Assembly (NCBI GenBank): GCA_019912965.1
Contig: JAIOHM010000158.1
Span: 1-64,000 of the forward strand
Reading direction: 5' to 3'
Origin: Anaerolineae bacterium
Lineage (GTDB): Bacteria; Chloroflexota; Anaerolineae; Aggregatilineales; Phototrophicaceae
Length of the DNA: 64,000 bases
This document shows, piece after piece, positions 40,810 to 50,172 of this stretch. Numbering within the stretch: position 1 is the first letter of the stretch; each line of letters starts with the position of its first letter. Under the pieces are notes generated by a model. The model was not told the origin of the DNA. It worked only from the letters and a program-made list of their open reading frames with translations, and did no database searches. A program made the translations under genes and the position numbers.

Positions 40810-43161
40810 ATGTTACGTCACTTCTGGATTGTGATTATTTGTCTTACCATCATAGGCCTCTCCGGCGCAATTCAAGCACAAGAAACCACAGTATGGCAAA
40901 CAGGGGAAGGCATTAGTAGCACATTATTTGACGCCCAGAGATTACTATTCACAATCAATCGAGCTGATGATCCTAATGCCGTCTATATTGAAGCACAGGC
41001 ATTGCTGGGTCAGGCAAGAACAGCCTACACAGACCAACTACAACAGACAGCAAACGATTATTCACCTGAAGCAGCCTCTGCGGTCACTGAGGCTTTAGCA
41101 GATGCTCAATTCGCGCTGAATTCTGAGAATCCAATCGCATTTGCTGCGGCACGTGGACGTGTCTGGGCAAACCTGCTATGGGTTAGTTATGAGGTGGTGG
41201 AAGGGACACTCACCGCCGGAGATATCAACACAGCACAGGAATGGTTACTCTTGCGTGAGTATCGACAGGCTACCGTAGTGAGCTTCGTAGATAGTTCTGC
41301 GACACTCGCTATTCGCGCCGCCGCAGAGGGTGGTTCCATATCAGGCGAAACGGCGGTGCTTGTTCTTAACGATCTGCGGGATACGTACTACTTCCGGCTA
41401 CGAGATGCGCTCAGCGAACTGGAAGATGCCGCTGGCGAAGGCCATACCATTCGAGCGGCAGAGTGGGCAGGACAGGCTGGCGGTTACTTCCAAATCCTGC
41501 GGGCAGATTTTGTGCAAAAACAGGGCAGCACGTCAGCTACCGCAGTCGATGAAACCTTCGTGCAGATGCAATCCGATACACTAGAGCAGAACTGGGACGC
41601 AGTGCGGGAACACATCGTCGGCGTGCGAGATTTACTCGCGGATTACCAACCGGTCGAACTCTCACCGGAATTAATCGCTGAACGTGGACGACTGCTCTAT
41701 CTATTCCTCAAGCTGGTGTACATCGAATACCGTGACGGAGTCCGCAATGGCGCAATCACCATCCCGATTGAATACCAGGAAGCGACGACTTTCCTCGCTC
41801 AGGCACGCAGCATCTATGAGGAACTGCGCCCGGTCATTGCCGCGTCTGACCCGGAAGCGGCGCAGAGCCTAAATGAACTACTGGCAGCGATTGATACCAC
41901 CATACACGACCTGGGCGATGCGGCAGCCGTGCAGACCGCCGTCAACGAGAGTCTGTCACTGGTGCAGCGCACCTTGCAGGTAGAGGTGAACGGCGGCGAC
42001 ATCGCGGCGACTTTCACGGTGATTGATACCCTGCTGGATGAAGTCATCATTGCGGCGGAAGATGGGCGTTATGCCGAAGCAGAACGGACTCGCATCGAAG
42101 CCTATGGCTTGTTCGAGAGCGGACCAGAACTGCGGCTTGCTAACCGTGCCCCCATCCTGAGCCGGGAACTCGAAGGCTTGTTCTGGGAGGGCAGCGGCGG
42201 ACAACTAGGGTTATACACCCTGCTGGATCAGGAAGCCGACAGCGCGACGCTGCAAACGACCGTGGCAGCAGTGCGCGTCAAACTCGCCGAAGCGGAAACT
42301 TTCCTCGGTGGCGCTCTGACCACCCCGCTGGCGGCACTAAACAGCGCCATCATCATCATCCGCGAAGGGTTAGAAGCGGTACTGATTATCGGCGCGATCC
42401 TGGCATACATGTTCAAGACCAGGGTGCAACGCCGTTTTATCGTCTGGGTGTTTGCCGGGGTTGTCGGGGCAATTGCACTGAGCATTGCAACCTGGTTTGC
42501 CGCTGAAACCATTCTTACCATCACTCCCGTGCAGCGTGAACTCATCGAAGGCATTACCAGCCTGATCGCGGTTGCCGTGTTGTTCTATGTCACCAACTGG
42601 CTGTTTCATAAAGTCTATGTGGTGGACTGGATGCAGTTCGTCCGTGAGCAGACAGACAGGTCGCTGAATAACGGACGGGTTGTTGGATTGGCGGTTCTCG
42701 GATTCACGGTGGTCTACCGTGAAGGGCTGGAAACGGTGCTGTTCTACCAAGCGCTGTTGTTCGATGCCGAACCTGCCCCGGTGCTGCTCGGCTTTGCCGT
42801 CGGTTTGGTGTTTATCCTGGTCGTCGCCTATGCGATCCTCTCCCTGAGCAAGCGCCTGCCGCTTAAACCACTCTTTACTATCACGACGATCCTGCTGCTG
42901 GTGCTGGCATTCAGTTTTACCGGCTCAGGCGTGCGGGAATTGCAGGAGGCGGGTGTGGTCAGTGCCACCCTACTGCCCTGGTTCCCGGAAAATCTGCTCC
43001 TGATGGAGCTGTTTGGCTTGTTCCCAACCCTTGAGACTGTCTTGGCTCAGGTGATCTTTACCGCGCTGATTGTGCTGACCTTTACCTTTAGTCGCTGGCA
43101 GGGCAGACGGGAAACTGCTGCTGCTACCCAAAAACCTAAATCACAGGAGGTTCATTCATGA
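40810..43161 (+). CDS. FTR1-family iron permease with large N-terminal domain
   Basis: 783 residues. A signal peptide (residues 1-23) precedes about 490 residues of helical extracytoplasmic sequence. The C-terminal FTR1 domain of seven TM helices follows. The two iron-binding REGLE motifs are at about 518-522 (IIREGLEAVL) and 637-641 (VYREGLETVL), as required for ferric or ferrous iron transport. E. coli EfeU lacks the long N-terminal domain, which here may replace or bind an EfeO-like partner. It overlaps the next gene by ATGA. No clear Fur box was found, only a weak TTCA-N7-TGAA near 40,780. Confidence 0.9.
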   Translation: MLRHFWIVIICLTIIGLSGAIQAQETTVWQTGEGISSTLFDAQRLLFTINRADDPNAVYIEAQALLGQARTAYTDQLQQTANDYSPEAASAVTEALADAQFALNSENPIAFAAARGRVWANLLWVSYEVVEGTLTAGDINTAQEWLLLREYRQATVVSFVDSSATLAIRAAAEGGSISGETAVLVLNDLRDTYYFRLRDALSELEDAAGEGHTIRAAEWAGQAGGYFQILRADFVQKQGSTSATAVDETFVQMQSDTLEQNWDAVREHIVGVRDLLADYQPVELSPELIAERGRLLYLFLKLVYIEYRDGVRNGAITIPIEYQEATTFLAQARSIYEELRPVIAASDPEAAQSLNELLAAIDTTIHDLGDAAAVQTAVNESLSLVQRTLQVEVNGGDIAATFTVIDTLLDEVIIAAEDGRYAEAERTRIEAYGLFESGPELRLANRAPILSRELEGLFWEGSGGQLGLYTLLDQEADSATLQTTVAAVRVKLAEAETFLGGALTTPLAALNSAIIIIREGLEAVLIIGAILAYMFKTRVQRRFIVWVFAGVVGAIALSIATWFAAETILTITPVQRELIEGITSLIAVAVLFYVTNWLFHKVYVVDWMQFVREQTDRSLNNGRVVGLAVLGFTVVYREGLETVLFYQALLFDAEPAPVLLGFAVGLVFILVVAYAILSLSKRLPLKPLFTITTILLLVLAFSFTGSGVRELQEAGVVSATLLPWFPENLLLMELFGLFPTLETVLAQVIFTALIVLTFTFSRWQGRRETAAATQKPKSQEVHS

Positions 43162-44216
43162 AACATGTGTTGATTGTTCTATCGCTTTTGCTCTTTGTCG
43201 TACTACCGGCTGCTGCACAGGATGCAGCAGAAGCTGACCTGGCTGGTATCAGAGACTATCTGATTGTGCATGGTGACCAGATGCAGGTCAGTACAGATGC
43301 TATTCAAGCGGACGCGCAAGCGTATTTTGATCGCGTCCAGCAGGTTATCGATGAGCATCCAAATGAAGACCCCTACGCGTATCTTTGGAATGAATATTCG
43401 GATGAACTTGTGCCGCTGCTGCTTCACGCTAAACAAAGCTGGATTCTTGCCCACAACGATTATGAACTGGTCGAAGGCATTGTCGCCGGGGTGCCATCAT
43501 TGGCATTCTACGACACCTGGATTGATGCCGGCTCATCCTGTGAGGAAGCGCCTGACGAATGTGTAGAGTGGACGCTGGAACTAAACGACGGGCGTGTGTA
43601 TGAAAGCCCTGGCAATATCTTCCACAACCTGCTGGAAACAACCTTGTGGGGCACAGTGGAAGAATATACGTCCATGCAGGCGGATTTGGACGGAGACGGA
43701 CAGATCGAACTGGGTGAAGCGCTGCCTGAAGCCAATATGTTCCTGGCCGTTGCCATGGCGATGAACCAAGCGACGGCAGAGATGAACCAGGCCATCGCCG
43801 CCTGGGAGCCGACGCTGGAAGATACTTTCACCGCCCTGTTGACGATGCTCCCCACCATGGGTGAATACTTTGAGGAATGGAAGCTCTCGTCGTTCATCAC
43901 CGGGGAAGATCCTCGCTTTGTAGCACAGACGCGCCTGGTGGACATCAAGGGTATCGCTACCAGCCTGGATGTGATCTACTCATACGTCGATCCGCTGGTT
44001 GCGGCTCAGGATGCAGCACTGGATGAACAGATTGAGAGCGGTTTTGACGAACTGCTGGACTTCCTGGATCAGGTCTATACTCAGGAGCAGGTAGGTGTCG
44101 AGTTCAGCCCCGAAGAAGCCGACTTCCTTGGGACTGAAGCACAGGGTATGGCACAATCATTAGCAGCACTGGTTGCACAGGCGGCAGCCGCACTGAATCT
44201 GGATCTGGAACCCTGA
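43158..44216 (+). CDS. Secreted helical protein with EF-hand loop, FTR1 partner
   Basis: 352 residues with a Sec signal peptide ending PAAAQ. Mostly helical. A perfect 12-residue EF-hand calcium loop, DLDGDGQIELGE, lies near 176-187. Two Cys (SSCEEAPDECVEW, near 125) may form a disulfide. It overlaps the FTR1 gene by ATGA with CAGGAGG upstream, so it is surely part of the iron transport unit, in the position of EfeO/imelysin-type proteins. The imelysin GxHxxE motif is not evident, so the family call is tentative. Sequence near HNDYELVEGIV could hold metal ligands. Confidence 0.75.
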   Translation: MKHVLIVLSLLLFVVLPAAAQDAAEADLAGIRDYLIVHGDQMQVSTDAIQADAQAYFDRVQQVIDEHPNEDPYAYLWNEYSDELVPLLLHAKQSWILAHNDYELVEGIVAGVPSLAFYDTWIDAGSSCEEAPDECVEWTLELNDGRVYESPGNIFHNLLETTLWGTVEEYTSMQADLDGDGQIELGEALPEANMFLAVAMAMNQATAEMNQAIAAWEPTLEDTFTALLTMLPTMGEYFEEWKLSSFITGEDPRFVAQTRLVDIKGIATSLDVIYSYVDPLVAAQDAALDEQIESGFDELLDFLDQVYTQEQVGVEFSPEEADFLGTEAQGMAQSLAALVAQAAAALNLDLEP

Positions 44217-44229
44217 GCTTCCGTGTAAA

Positions 44230-44277
44230 AAGTGAGTTGTCAGCCATGAACGCGGCTGGCGACTCGCTTATTTTATT
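44230..44277 (+). terminator. Rho-independent terminator of the FTR1 operon
   Basis: A 16-base stem (left arm AAGTGAGTTGTCAGCC, 44,230-44,245; right arm 44,254-44,269) pairs fully if three G-U pairs are allowed. It is followed by TTATTTTATT. It separates the iron permease unit from the cytochrome pair. Confidence 0.88.
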
Positions 44278-44321
44278 ATGCAATATGATGTTGCACCCAC
44301 CAAGTGAAGTACGAGGTTTCC

Positions 44322-44891
44322 ATGAGTGTTGATACCCCTGTTCCCGTCACCGCAAGATCACAACCTCAAGTACGTGCCGCACGATACCGGCGACCTGCTG
44401 CTTTCCTGGCAGCCTTCGCCGTACTGTTCGGAACCGCGCTGACCAGTGGTTTATATTATTATTTGGTCCCGCACGATAAAAACTGGAATGTCTCGCAGGT
44501 GATGTTGATATTGCACATTATCAGCGGCACATTGGCCTTTCCAGTGCTTATTCCCTTTGTTATATCTCATCAACGGTATCAAGAAGGTCGCTCCTTATTG
44601 CTGCTTATGCCCTGGCTGGCTTTCCGGCATCGGCAGGATGAACCGACTCGGAAATACCACCAGCGCCTATTGGGTCATACCCTGAATGGAAGTATTCTCG
44701 TGCTGATTCTGAGTGGCTTTCTTATGGTGGTACCCGGTTTGTTGTGGTTCGCCGGGATCATCTGGATACCAGATTATCTAGCTTACCAGGTCAGCAACGC
44801 CATTCATCTGGGAACTGCGCTTGTGGCTGTGGGGTTATTGCTGGTACACCTGCGAGGGCGTCGCAACGCCAATAGAGGAGGTGGGCGATGA
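44322..44891 (+). CDS. Four-helix membrane protein, probable b-type cytochrome
   Basis: 189 residues from the ATG at 44322 (GAGG five bases upstream). Four TM helices. His residues lie at helix edges: LILHIISG (helix 2), KYHQRLLGHTLNGSILV (helix 3) and SNAIHLGTALVAVGLLLVH (helix 4). This spacing resembles cytochrome b561 or formate-dehydrogenase gamma-type heme b subunits. It overlaps the pentaheme cytochrome gene by ATGA. A quinone-linked membrane partner for that cytochrome is the likely role. Confidence 0.65.
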   Translation: MSVDTPVPVTARSQPQVRAARYRRPAAFLAAFAVLFGTALTSGLYYYLVPHDKNWNVSQVMLILHIISGTLAFPVLIPFVISHQRYQEGRSLLLLMPWLAFRHRQDEPTRKYHQRLLGHTLNGSILVLILSGFLMVVPGLLWFAGIIWIPDYLAYQVSNAIHLGTALVAVGLLLVHLRGRRNANRGGGR

Positions 44892-46405
44892 CCCGCCCTA
44901 TTCGTCTTATGCTGTTTAGTGGCTTGGTGTGCCTTGCACTGGGTATTGTTTTAAGCCTGATTATGCCTGAGACCGAGAGCGATGGACTGATTCTCGGCGA
45001 AGATATCCCATACTACTCGCTGCCCTGGAACGACAATCCGTTTTTTCCCGGCGAAATCACTACCAGTGACGGGCTGCTGGCAAATTGGGAGACCGTGCCT
45101 TCTTCCGAATTCTGCGCGCAGTGTCACTATAGAGAATATGAGGAATGGGTTGTTTCTATTCACGCTGTCTCGGGTCCAGACATCATTTATGAAACGGCCA
45201 TAAATGCGAATGAACATGCTCACGACAACCGTCACGGCACCGAGAAAATCCGCTGGTGTGATAGTTGCCATGAACCGCTGCTCACGCTGATGGGCGGGGT
45301 GAACCCCCTACCCGTTGTCGGTCCCAACGATGCTGCCGCCGAAGGAACCAGTTGTATTGTTTGCCATACCGCCGTTGCTTCCAAACCACTGGCTGGTAAT
45401 GGGGCATTGACGCTGGCGATCAATAACATCAATAACTACGAGCCGGCATTGATACTGGCCGCGCCTGCGGAACATGCCAGGGCGATGCAGGCGAGAACCT
45501 ACAACCCATTGATGGGGCAATCTGAACTCTGCGGAGCCTGTCATACCGAGATCCGCCCACTTGCCATAAATGGTGATGAACCGATGAATTTGCAGGATAC
45601 CTTTGACGAGTGGCGGCGCAGCGAATACGCCGAAATGAACATTCAGTGCCAGGACTGCCATATGAGTTCTAACCCTGCTGAGTACATTGCCGCTCTCAAC
45701 CGGGGCGAACAACCGGAGCGCGTCGTCTCACACCGTTTTGTCGGTATCAATTATCTGCTGACTGCCGCCGACCTGCCGGATAATCTGGTTGTCTTCTTAC
45801 GGGGTGGGCATCCGCCTGGCGACATCCCGCGCGACGAATGGCGCGCATCGCTGCTTGAACAGCAACACCTGATTCTATCGCTATTGCAAGAGGCTGCCGA
45901 TTTAGCTCTGGAAGCCCCGGAAACCGCCGTGCCCGGCGAAGAGCTTGCGTTCGATGTGACTATCACCAACAGTGGAGCCGGGCATGATCTGCCGACCGGA
46001 CCACGCGATCAACGCTATATGTGGCTGGAAATTCGGGTTACTGATGTCAACGGCGATGAGATATATCACAAGGGCTGGTTCAACGAGCAAACCGGCGAAG
46101 TAGACCCGGAAGCCATCATGTATCTCAAACTCCTTTATGACGAGCAAGACGAGCGGATCACCGAACATATTCTGTTCGATGTTGATCACATTGAATATAC
46201 CCGTAACCCTATTCCGGCGCGGAGTAGTGACACCATCCCCTATGTCTTCACTGTGCCGGTTGACAGTCAGGGGCCGTTGCGGGTCGAGGTGCGGCTGTGG
46301 TATAGGCTGGCTTTGCAGGAATTGGCAACCTATCTGCTGAAGATTGATGTTGTGATACCACCCGTCGTGATGGCAGAAACCGCTGTTGAGATCCCTTTGC
46401 AGTGA
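44888..46405 (+). CDS. Pentaheme c-type cytochrome
   Basis: 505 residues with an N-terminal signal or anchor helix (LMLFSGLVCLALGIVLSLI). Five CxxCH motifs occur at about residues 75 (CAQCH), 124 (CDSCH), 156 (CIVCH), 215 (CGACH) and 254 (CQDCH), with extra His in between for bis-His ligation. The C-terminal 200 residues form a beta-rich domain (AFDVTITNSGAGHDLPTGP). The pattern resembles cytochrome c554/NrfA-relatives and other multiheme electron carriers. The extracytoplasmic location and b-type partner suggest electron transfer from the quinone pool to an external acceptor, or the reverse. The proximity to iron permease genes allows an iron-redox role, but a terminator separates them. Confidence 0.88.
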   Translation: MTRPIRLMLFSGLVCLALGIVLSLIMPETESDGLILGEDIPYYSLPWNDNPFFPGEITTSDGLLANWETVPSSEFCAQCHYREYEEWVVSIHAVSGPDIIYETAINANEHAHDNRHGTEKIRWCDSCHEPLLTLMGGVNPLPVVGPNDAAAEGTSCIVCHTAVASKPLAGNGALTLAINNINNYEPALILAAPAEHARAMQARTYNPLMGQSELCGACHTEIRPLAINGDEPMNLQDTFDEWRRSEYAEMNIQCQDCHMSSNPAEYIAALNRGEQPERVVSHRFVGINYLLTAADLPDNLVVFLRGGHPPGDIPRDEWRASLLEQQHLILSLLQEAADLALEAPETAVPGEELAFDVTITNSGAGHDLPTGPRDQRYMWLEIRVTDVNGDEIYHKGWFNEQTGEVDPEAIMYLKLLYDEQDERITEHILFDVDHIEYTRNPIPARSSDTIPYVFTVPVDSQGPLRVEVRLWYRLALQELATYLLKIDVVIPPVVMAETAVEIPLQ

Positions 46406-46580
46406 CAGCAGCCCGTTTGGCAGTTGGTTTTGGAAGAAGGGTTGTCATCTTGAAATCACAAATTGTTGTAGCCATTCTATATGGAAAACCGAAAAGACTC
46501 CGCCTGATGTTTTGTACGGCAAATTTGTTTTGGGTCATCCATAAGTACATCGAAAAAGGACGCACCCGATATATGCTGTA

Positions 46581-46602
46581 GGGGCGCGATGCATCGCGCC
46601 CC
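46581..46602. repeat. 22-bp perfect REP-like palindrome
   Basis: GGGGCGCGATG is mirrored exactly with no spacer. A related copy, GACGCGAT with its complement two bases later, lies at 46,977-46,994. Flanking GTAGGG is shared. Such palindromes are scattered in many filamentous bacterial genomes and often mark mobile DNA ends. Here it abuts a transposase fragment. Confidence 0.6.
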
Positions 46603-46889
46603 ATCTGCACCAAGTTAAGGACAAAAGGTGTAAAAAGCCTCCCAAAGTTGAAAAGCAAGCGGGCGTGTTTACGACGAGAAAGACGGGATGAAGCGTCAAA
46701 GTGCGCTTTGAGGCGGTAAAGGTGCCGGTTAAGGGAATGACGAAAAGGAAAAACGTGTAAGAGGACAGGAGCAGCCCGCTGGATGAGGTGGAAAGCGTCG
46801 AGGGCACTCAAGGCGAGGTGTTGCCAACCACTGACCAACAGTACCCAATGGGCAACCAGAACAGCCAGAAGTTTGGCATTGACATGCCC
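46603..46889 (-). pseudogene. C-terminal remnant of a DDE (IS4-like) transposase
   Basis: The minus strand reads GHVNAKLLAVLVAHWVLL, then SGWQHLALSALDAFHLIQ and a basic helical tail to LNLVQMGRD. This pattern is typical of the C-terminus of IS4-like transposases in Chloroflexota. Upstream sequence is closed by stop codons and the catalytic core is absent. It is a fragment only. The stretch 46,406-46,580 shows nothing recognisable. Confidence 0.5.
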
Positions 46890-46930
46890 TCCAGGAAATT
46901 AGTACATTGACAAGATTAAACTGACCAGCG

Positions 46931-46994
46931 AACAGCATTCATGCTGTCCCTACACCAACACCAATTTCCACGTAGGGACGCGATGAATCGCGTC
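46931..46994. repeat. Compound inverted repeat, second REP-like copy
   Basis: ACAGCAT/ATGCTGT, GTCCCTAC/GTAGGGAC and GACGCGAT/ATCGCGTC nest or follow each other here. The last is a diverged relative of the palindrome at 46,581. Confidence 0.5.
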
Positions 46995-47087
46995 TGTGCA
47001 GCTTATCATTCTCATCTTGCCGTTGTACTCGTTCATTCGTGAAATCTATCACTTCATATAACCAGGGACACATCGAGCTGATCTACC

Positions 47088-47600
47088 CGCAGTTTTTTGG
47101 AGTAACAGTGTCTCAAGCTGCCATGCTGGCCGGGGCAACCAGTCCAATGCTGGAGGGCAGGCGCTGCCGATTGTAGAGTACCTCGATGTAATCAAAGATT
47201 GCCATGCAAGCTTCAGTGCGAGTGGTAAACACAGTGCCTTGAACTGGCAACGGGTCAAGATGAAAGAAGTCTTTGAGCATGGCGAAGAACGGCTCAATGC
47301 TGGAAGCACACTGCTGATAGCGGGCTTTGCCTGATGGAGAGGACTGATAAGCCGCTCGGTCTCACCGGGCTTGCGGCGTAGATTTGCCAACCGACTTCGA
47401 CACCGGAGCCAAGACCTCGATACCCCGTTTGGCCGCTTGTGCAATCAAGTCAGCAGCATAGCCCGCATCCAATAGCAAGGTTTTCAGCAATGGTGGCAAG
47501 TTGTCAAGACACGCTTGCAAGACATAGCTTTCACAGGTGTTACCCGTCACATAGGCATCCAGAACGACCCATACCGTTGTGGGCGCAACGCTATGTGATT
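47088..47600 (-). pseudogene. Degenerate, possibly chimeric transposase remnant
   Basis: The right part (47,360-47,590) encodes TTVWVVLDAYVTGNTCESYV and LPPLLKTLLLDAGYAADLIA, a DDE-type core. After a stop codon the left part encodes SIEPFFAMLKDFFHLDPLPVQ and then DYIEVLYNRQRLPSSIGL, which resembles the C-terminus of IS3-type OrfB. Two families appear joined, or one diverged element is misread. It ends directly at the stop of the DUF418 gene. Confidence 0.55.
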
Positions 47601-48750
47601 ATGGTTGCTGGATAGGTGTTGAGGTACTTCTTCGGATCATTGGCTGCCACTTGCCGTAGGTAAGTGATCGCCACAACCATTCTATCGGGCCGAACCGGAA
47701 ATATTGCAACCACACTCGACTGAATATGACCTGTAAGCTGAAGATTACCAGGACGAGTGCCAACGTCAACATGGGACTGAGGCGATCATACAGCCCAAAT
47801 CCGTAGCCGTAAAAAAGGGTAGTGCAGACCAGCGAATGGGTCAGATAGTTCGTGAGCGCCATCTGCCCTACGGGTGCTAGCCAACCAAGCCGTTCTGCAA
47901 GCTGTAAGATCATTGACCCGTAGAATACAGCAAGCGCAGGCGCTCCAAGCGTCATACCAATCGCCGTCAGCAGCGGGTCTTCTATCGACAGTCCGGTTAC
48001 AAATGCCAGATTTGCAGGCAGCCCAATGATTAGTCCGATCCCCCCGGCACGCTGGATCATCGGGCGCAGGCTATCTCGCTTTTCGAGGTATCCACTGCGT
48101 CCGACCATCAGGCCGATCAGGAACATGGCGAACACACTTGGCACTTGCACGATCATAAGCGCGATCTGGTCGGCACTATCCACACGAAACTGCACCATCT
48201 GTATCCACGATGAATTCTGGATAATCCGCGTCATTTCGGTAGCATTGATCGTTGCTCTCTGCCATTCGGAAAACTCAGCGGACGCAGCAATGAATGCGAA
48301 CGAGATCATCATACTCAGTGCAACCAGCACCCACAGCCACCTATTGTTCCAGTGACGCAACGCCAGAAGTGCCACGCCTGCCAGGGCGTAAGTACTGAGA
48401 ATATCCCCATGCCAGAGCAGGACACCATGCAGTATGCCGATTACCAAAAGGATAAACAACCGTCGTAAATAAAATGGCACAAATGCCTGTTCCGTTTTAC
48501 TGGTACGGCGCATCTGTGTCACAAATCCAAGACCAAACAAGAACGAGAACAACAGATAGAATTTTCCGGTGGCGAAGAACAGGATCACACTCTGGGCAAG
48601 GGATTCCAACGGCGAAAAAGCTGGCGCAACATACCCTGGCATGAACATCGGCGAACTGAAATCAAGGATATTCACCGCAAGAACACCAAACAGGGCAAAT
48701 CCCCGCAGAATGTCCAGAACAGCAATACGTTCAGATATAGGCTGTAACAT
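47599..48750 (-). CDS. DUF418 (YeiB-like) membrane protein
   Basis: 383 residues from the ATG at 48750 (CAGGAGAG upstream; the longer frame is unsupported). Eight to ten TM helices. It opens with RIAVLDILRGFALFGVLAVN and ends with FRFGPIEWLWRSLTYGKWQPM, both DUF418 hallmarks. The family is distantly related to acyltransferase-3 proteins and is of unknown function. A TetR gene lies upstream on the same strand, and its operator-like repeats may control both. Confidence 0.9.
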   Translation of the reverse strand: MLQPISERIAVLDILRGFALFGVLAVNILDFSSPMFMPGYVAPAFSPLESLAQSVILFFATGKFYLLFSFLFGLGFVTQMRRTSKTEQAFVPFYLRRLFILLVIGILHGVLLWHGDILSTYALAGVALLALRHWNNRWLWVLVALSMMISFAFIAASAEFSEWQRATINATEMTRIIQNSSWIQMVQFRVDSADQIALMIVQVPSVFAMFLIGLMVGRSGYLEKRDSLRPMIQRAGGIGLIIGLPANLAFVTGLSIEDPLLTAIGMTLGAPALAVFYGSMILQLAERLGWLAPVGQMALTNYLTHSLVCTTLFYGYGFGLYDRLSPMLTLALVLVIFSLQVIFSRVWLQYFRFGPIEWLWRSLTYGKWQPMIRRSTSTPIQQP

Positions 48751-48897
48751 AATCTCTCCTGAAAATAGATATACGAAACAGACATTGTTCAGAATTGAGC
48801 AACGGAGCGAAACCGAGATTGGCAAACAAAAATCTATGGTCGGCTGTCTAGGCTGCCAGTAAAACTGATCAGGTTGTCGGAACCAACTAATGAGCGC

Positions 48898-49455
48898 TTA
48901 GGGCTGTTTTCCAAATCCTTGCAAGAGCGTTGTCATGACCAATCCCGGCGCGTCATTTTTCGCCAGTTCTCCTTTATAAACGGCGTGCCATGTCGCGTAT
49001 AGCAGATAATCCAGTACATGCAAAATCCATTTGACGGGAATGTCCGTGCGTAGTTCGCCAGATTGCTGCCCGCGCTCTACCAACTTTTCAACAGGTAGGC
49101 CAACCTCCTGCTCAGCTTTGGCTAGATGTGGATCATAATTGACAACAGGTTCACTGAGCAGGAAGAAGAATTTATCTGCCAGCGGGATCAATCCTTCAAC
49201 CAGTCGCTCGAATGCTTGGGTAAAACTGCCTTCGCCCAACCGTGCTGATGTAATTACCTCTTCCAAAAGAGTGAGGGAACGGATCGCTAACGCCAGAATC
49301 AGATCATCGCGAGATGCGAAGTAGCGATGCAGCGTTGCTTTACCAATCCCGGCGTGCGCCGCGATCTCTGCCAACGATGCTGTTGGATTTATCGCCAGCA
49401 ACGCACTGGCGGCATCCAGCAGTTCATGTTTGCGCTTTTCCAACAGGCTGCTCAA
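48898..49455 (-). CDS. TetR/AcrR-family regulator
   Basis: 185 residues starting at a TTG with AGGGGG seven bases upstream. The N-terminal HTH is SLAEIAAHAGIGKATLHRYFASRDDLI. The C-terminal domain is all-helical. A palindrome TCTCGATCGAGA (49,480-49,491) and a half-site at 49,500 lie just upstream, consistent with autorepression. The DUF418 gene downstream (147 bases) is the likely target. Confidence 0.85.
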   Translation of the reverse strand: MSSLLEKRKHELLDAASALLAINPTASLAEIAAHAGIGKATLHRYFASRDDLILALAIRSLTLLEEVITSARLGEGSFTQAFERLVEGLIPLADKFFFLLSEPVVNYDPHLAKAEQEVGLPVEKLVERGQQSGELRTDIPVKWILHVLDYLLYATWHAVYKGELAKNDAPGLVMTTLLQGFGKQP

Positions 49456-49479
49456 TCTGAACCCCCTAAGATGTTTTTA

Positions 49480-49506
49480 TCTCGATCGAGACTATTTTAT
49501 CTCGAT
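49480..49506. promoter_or_regulatory. TetR operator palindrome
   Basis: TCTCGATCGAGA is a perfect 12-base palindrome. The word TATCTCGAT is repeated 20 bases further right. The pair straddles TATTTTAT, which could serve as a -10 box for the TetR gene. Confidence 0.6.
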
Positions 49507-49554
49507 TCAGAAAGAAAGCAATAGCGAAAATTACGTGAGAGTTTCTGGGGCTAT

Positions 49555-49569
49555 ATTCTCGTTGAGAAT
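49555..49569. other. Short hairpin in an otherwise empty gap
   Basis: ATTCTC and GAGAAT flank GTT. The gap 49,507-49,770 contains no gene that I can support. Confidence 0.3.
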
Positions 49570-49770
49570 CAGTTAGGCTCTCGGTTCGTGTATTTGAAGA
49601 TCGATAGGCCAGAGTAAGCGAGCAAGACCATAATAATCAACTATTGGAGGGTGGGGCATAAAGCCACCTGAACGGAAAAGCCAATTCGGGTAGAGTCTGG
49701 AGTTGTCACGCTCGAACTCAAATGAAAAAGCTCAAGACAATAATAACGACGAGTCATCCATTGATCCCAT

Positions 49771-50046
49771 TCAGATGGGGAAAGTATCTCTTAACTTTAC
49801 CGCGTTTTGTGTCTCATAGGCTCTGAAGTCGTATACCTGAACCACAAAGATACACTCCGCCCATCCATAATCGTCCACGAGATGGTGGTAGAAATGTGAC
49901 GAGCGGGGCAGGGTAATTTTGCTGTGCTGTTCGTAGGTGAGTTGCCCGGTGAGGGCATTGAGCACGCCAATCCCTCGACACTGCGTGTTCTGCGACAGCT
50001 GCGCCGGGCTAAGGGGAAATTGCTTCCTCGTTGGCCGTAGGCCCAA
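49771..50046 (-). pseudogene. IS630-like transposase remnant
   Basis: The frame contains RGIGVLNALTGQLTYEQHS followed by SHFYHHLVDDYGWAECIFVVQ, similar to the DDE core segment of IS630-type transposases just before the second Asp. The terminal catalytic part and the N-terminal HTH are missing. Dead fragment. The 125 bases to the Crp/Fnr stop codon are empty. Confidence 0.55.
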
Positions 50047-50172
50047 CTGAGGCTCGGTAGGCGTTCAAAGCCGAACTCATAAAATTATTTGAATAATGTA
50101 ATGAAGCTGAAATTCATTGACGCTCGATGTGTTCTTGGTTACATGGAGTGATAGATTGAACGAATGAAGTAG

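Noticed and set aside
46248-46838. Minus-strand 196-residue frame taken as one gene
   Set aside because: It joins the transposase remnant to antisense sequence of the pentaheme gene; only the part 46,603-46,889 is supported.
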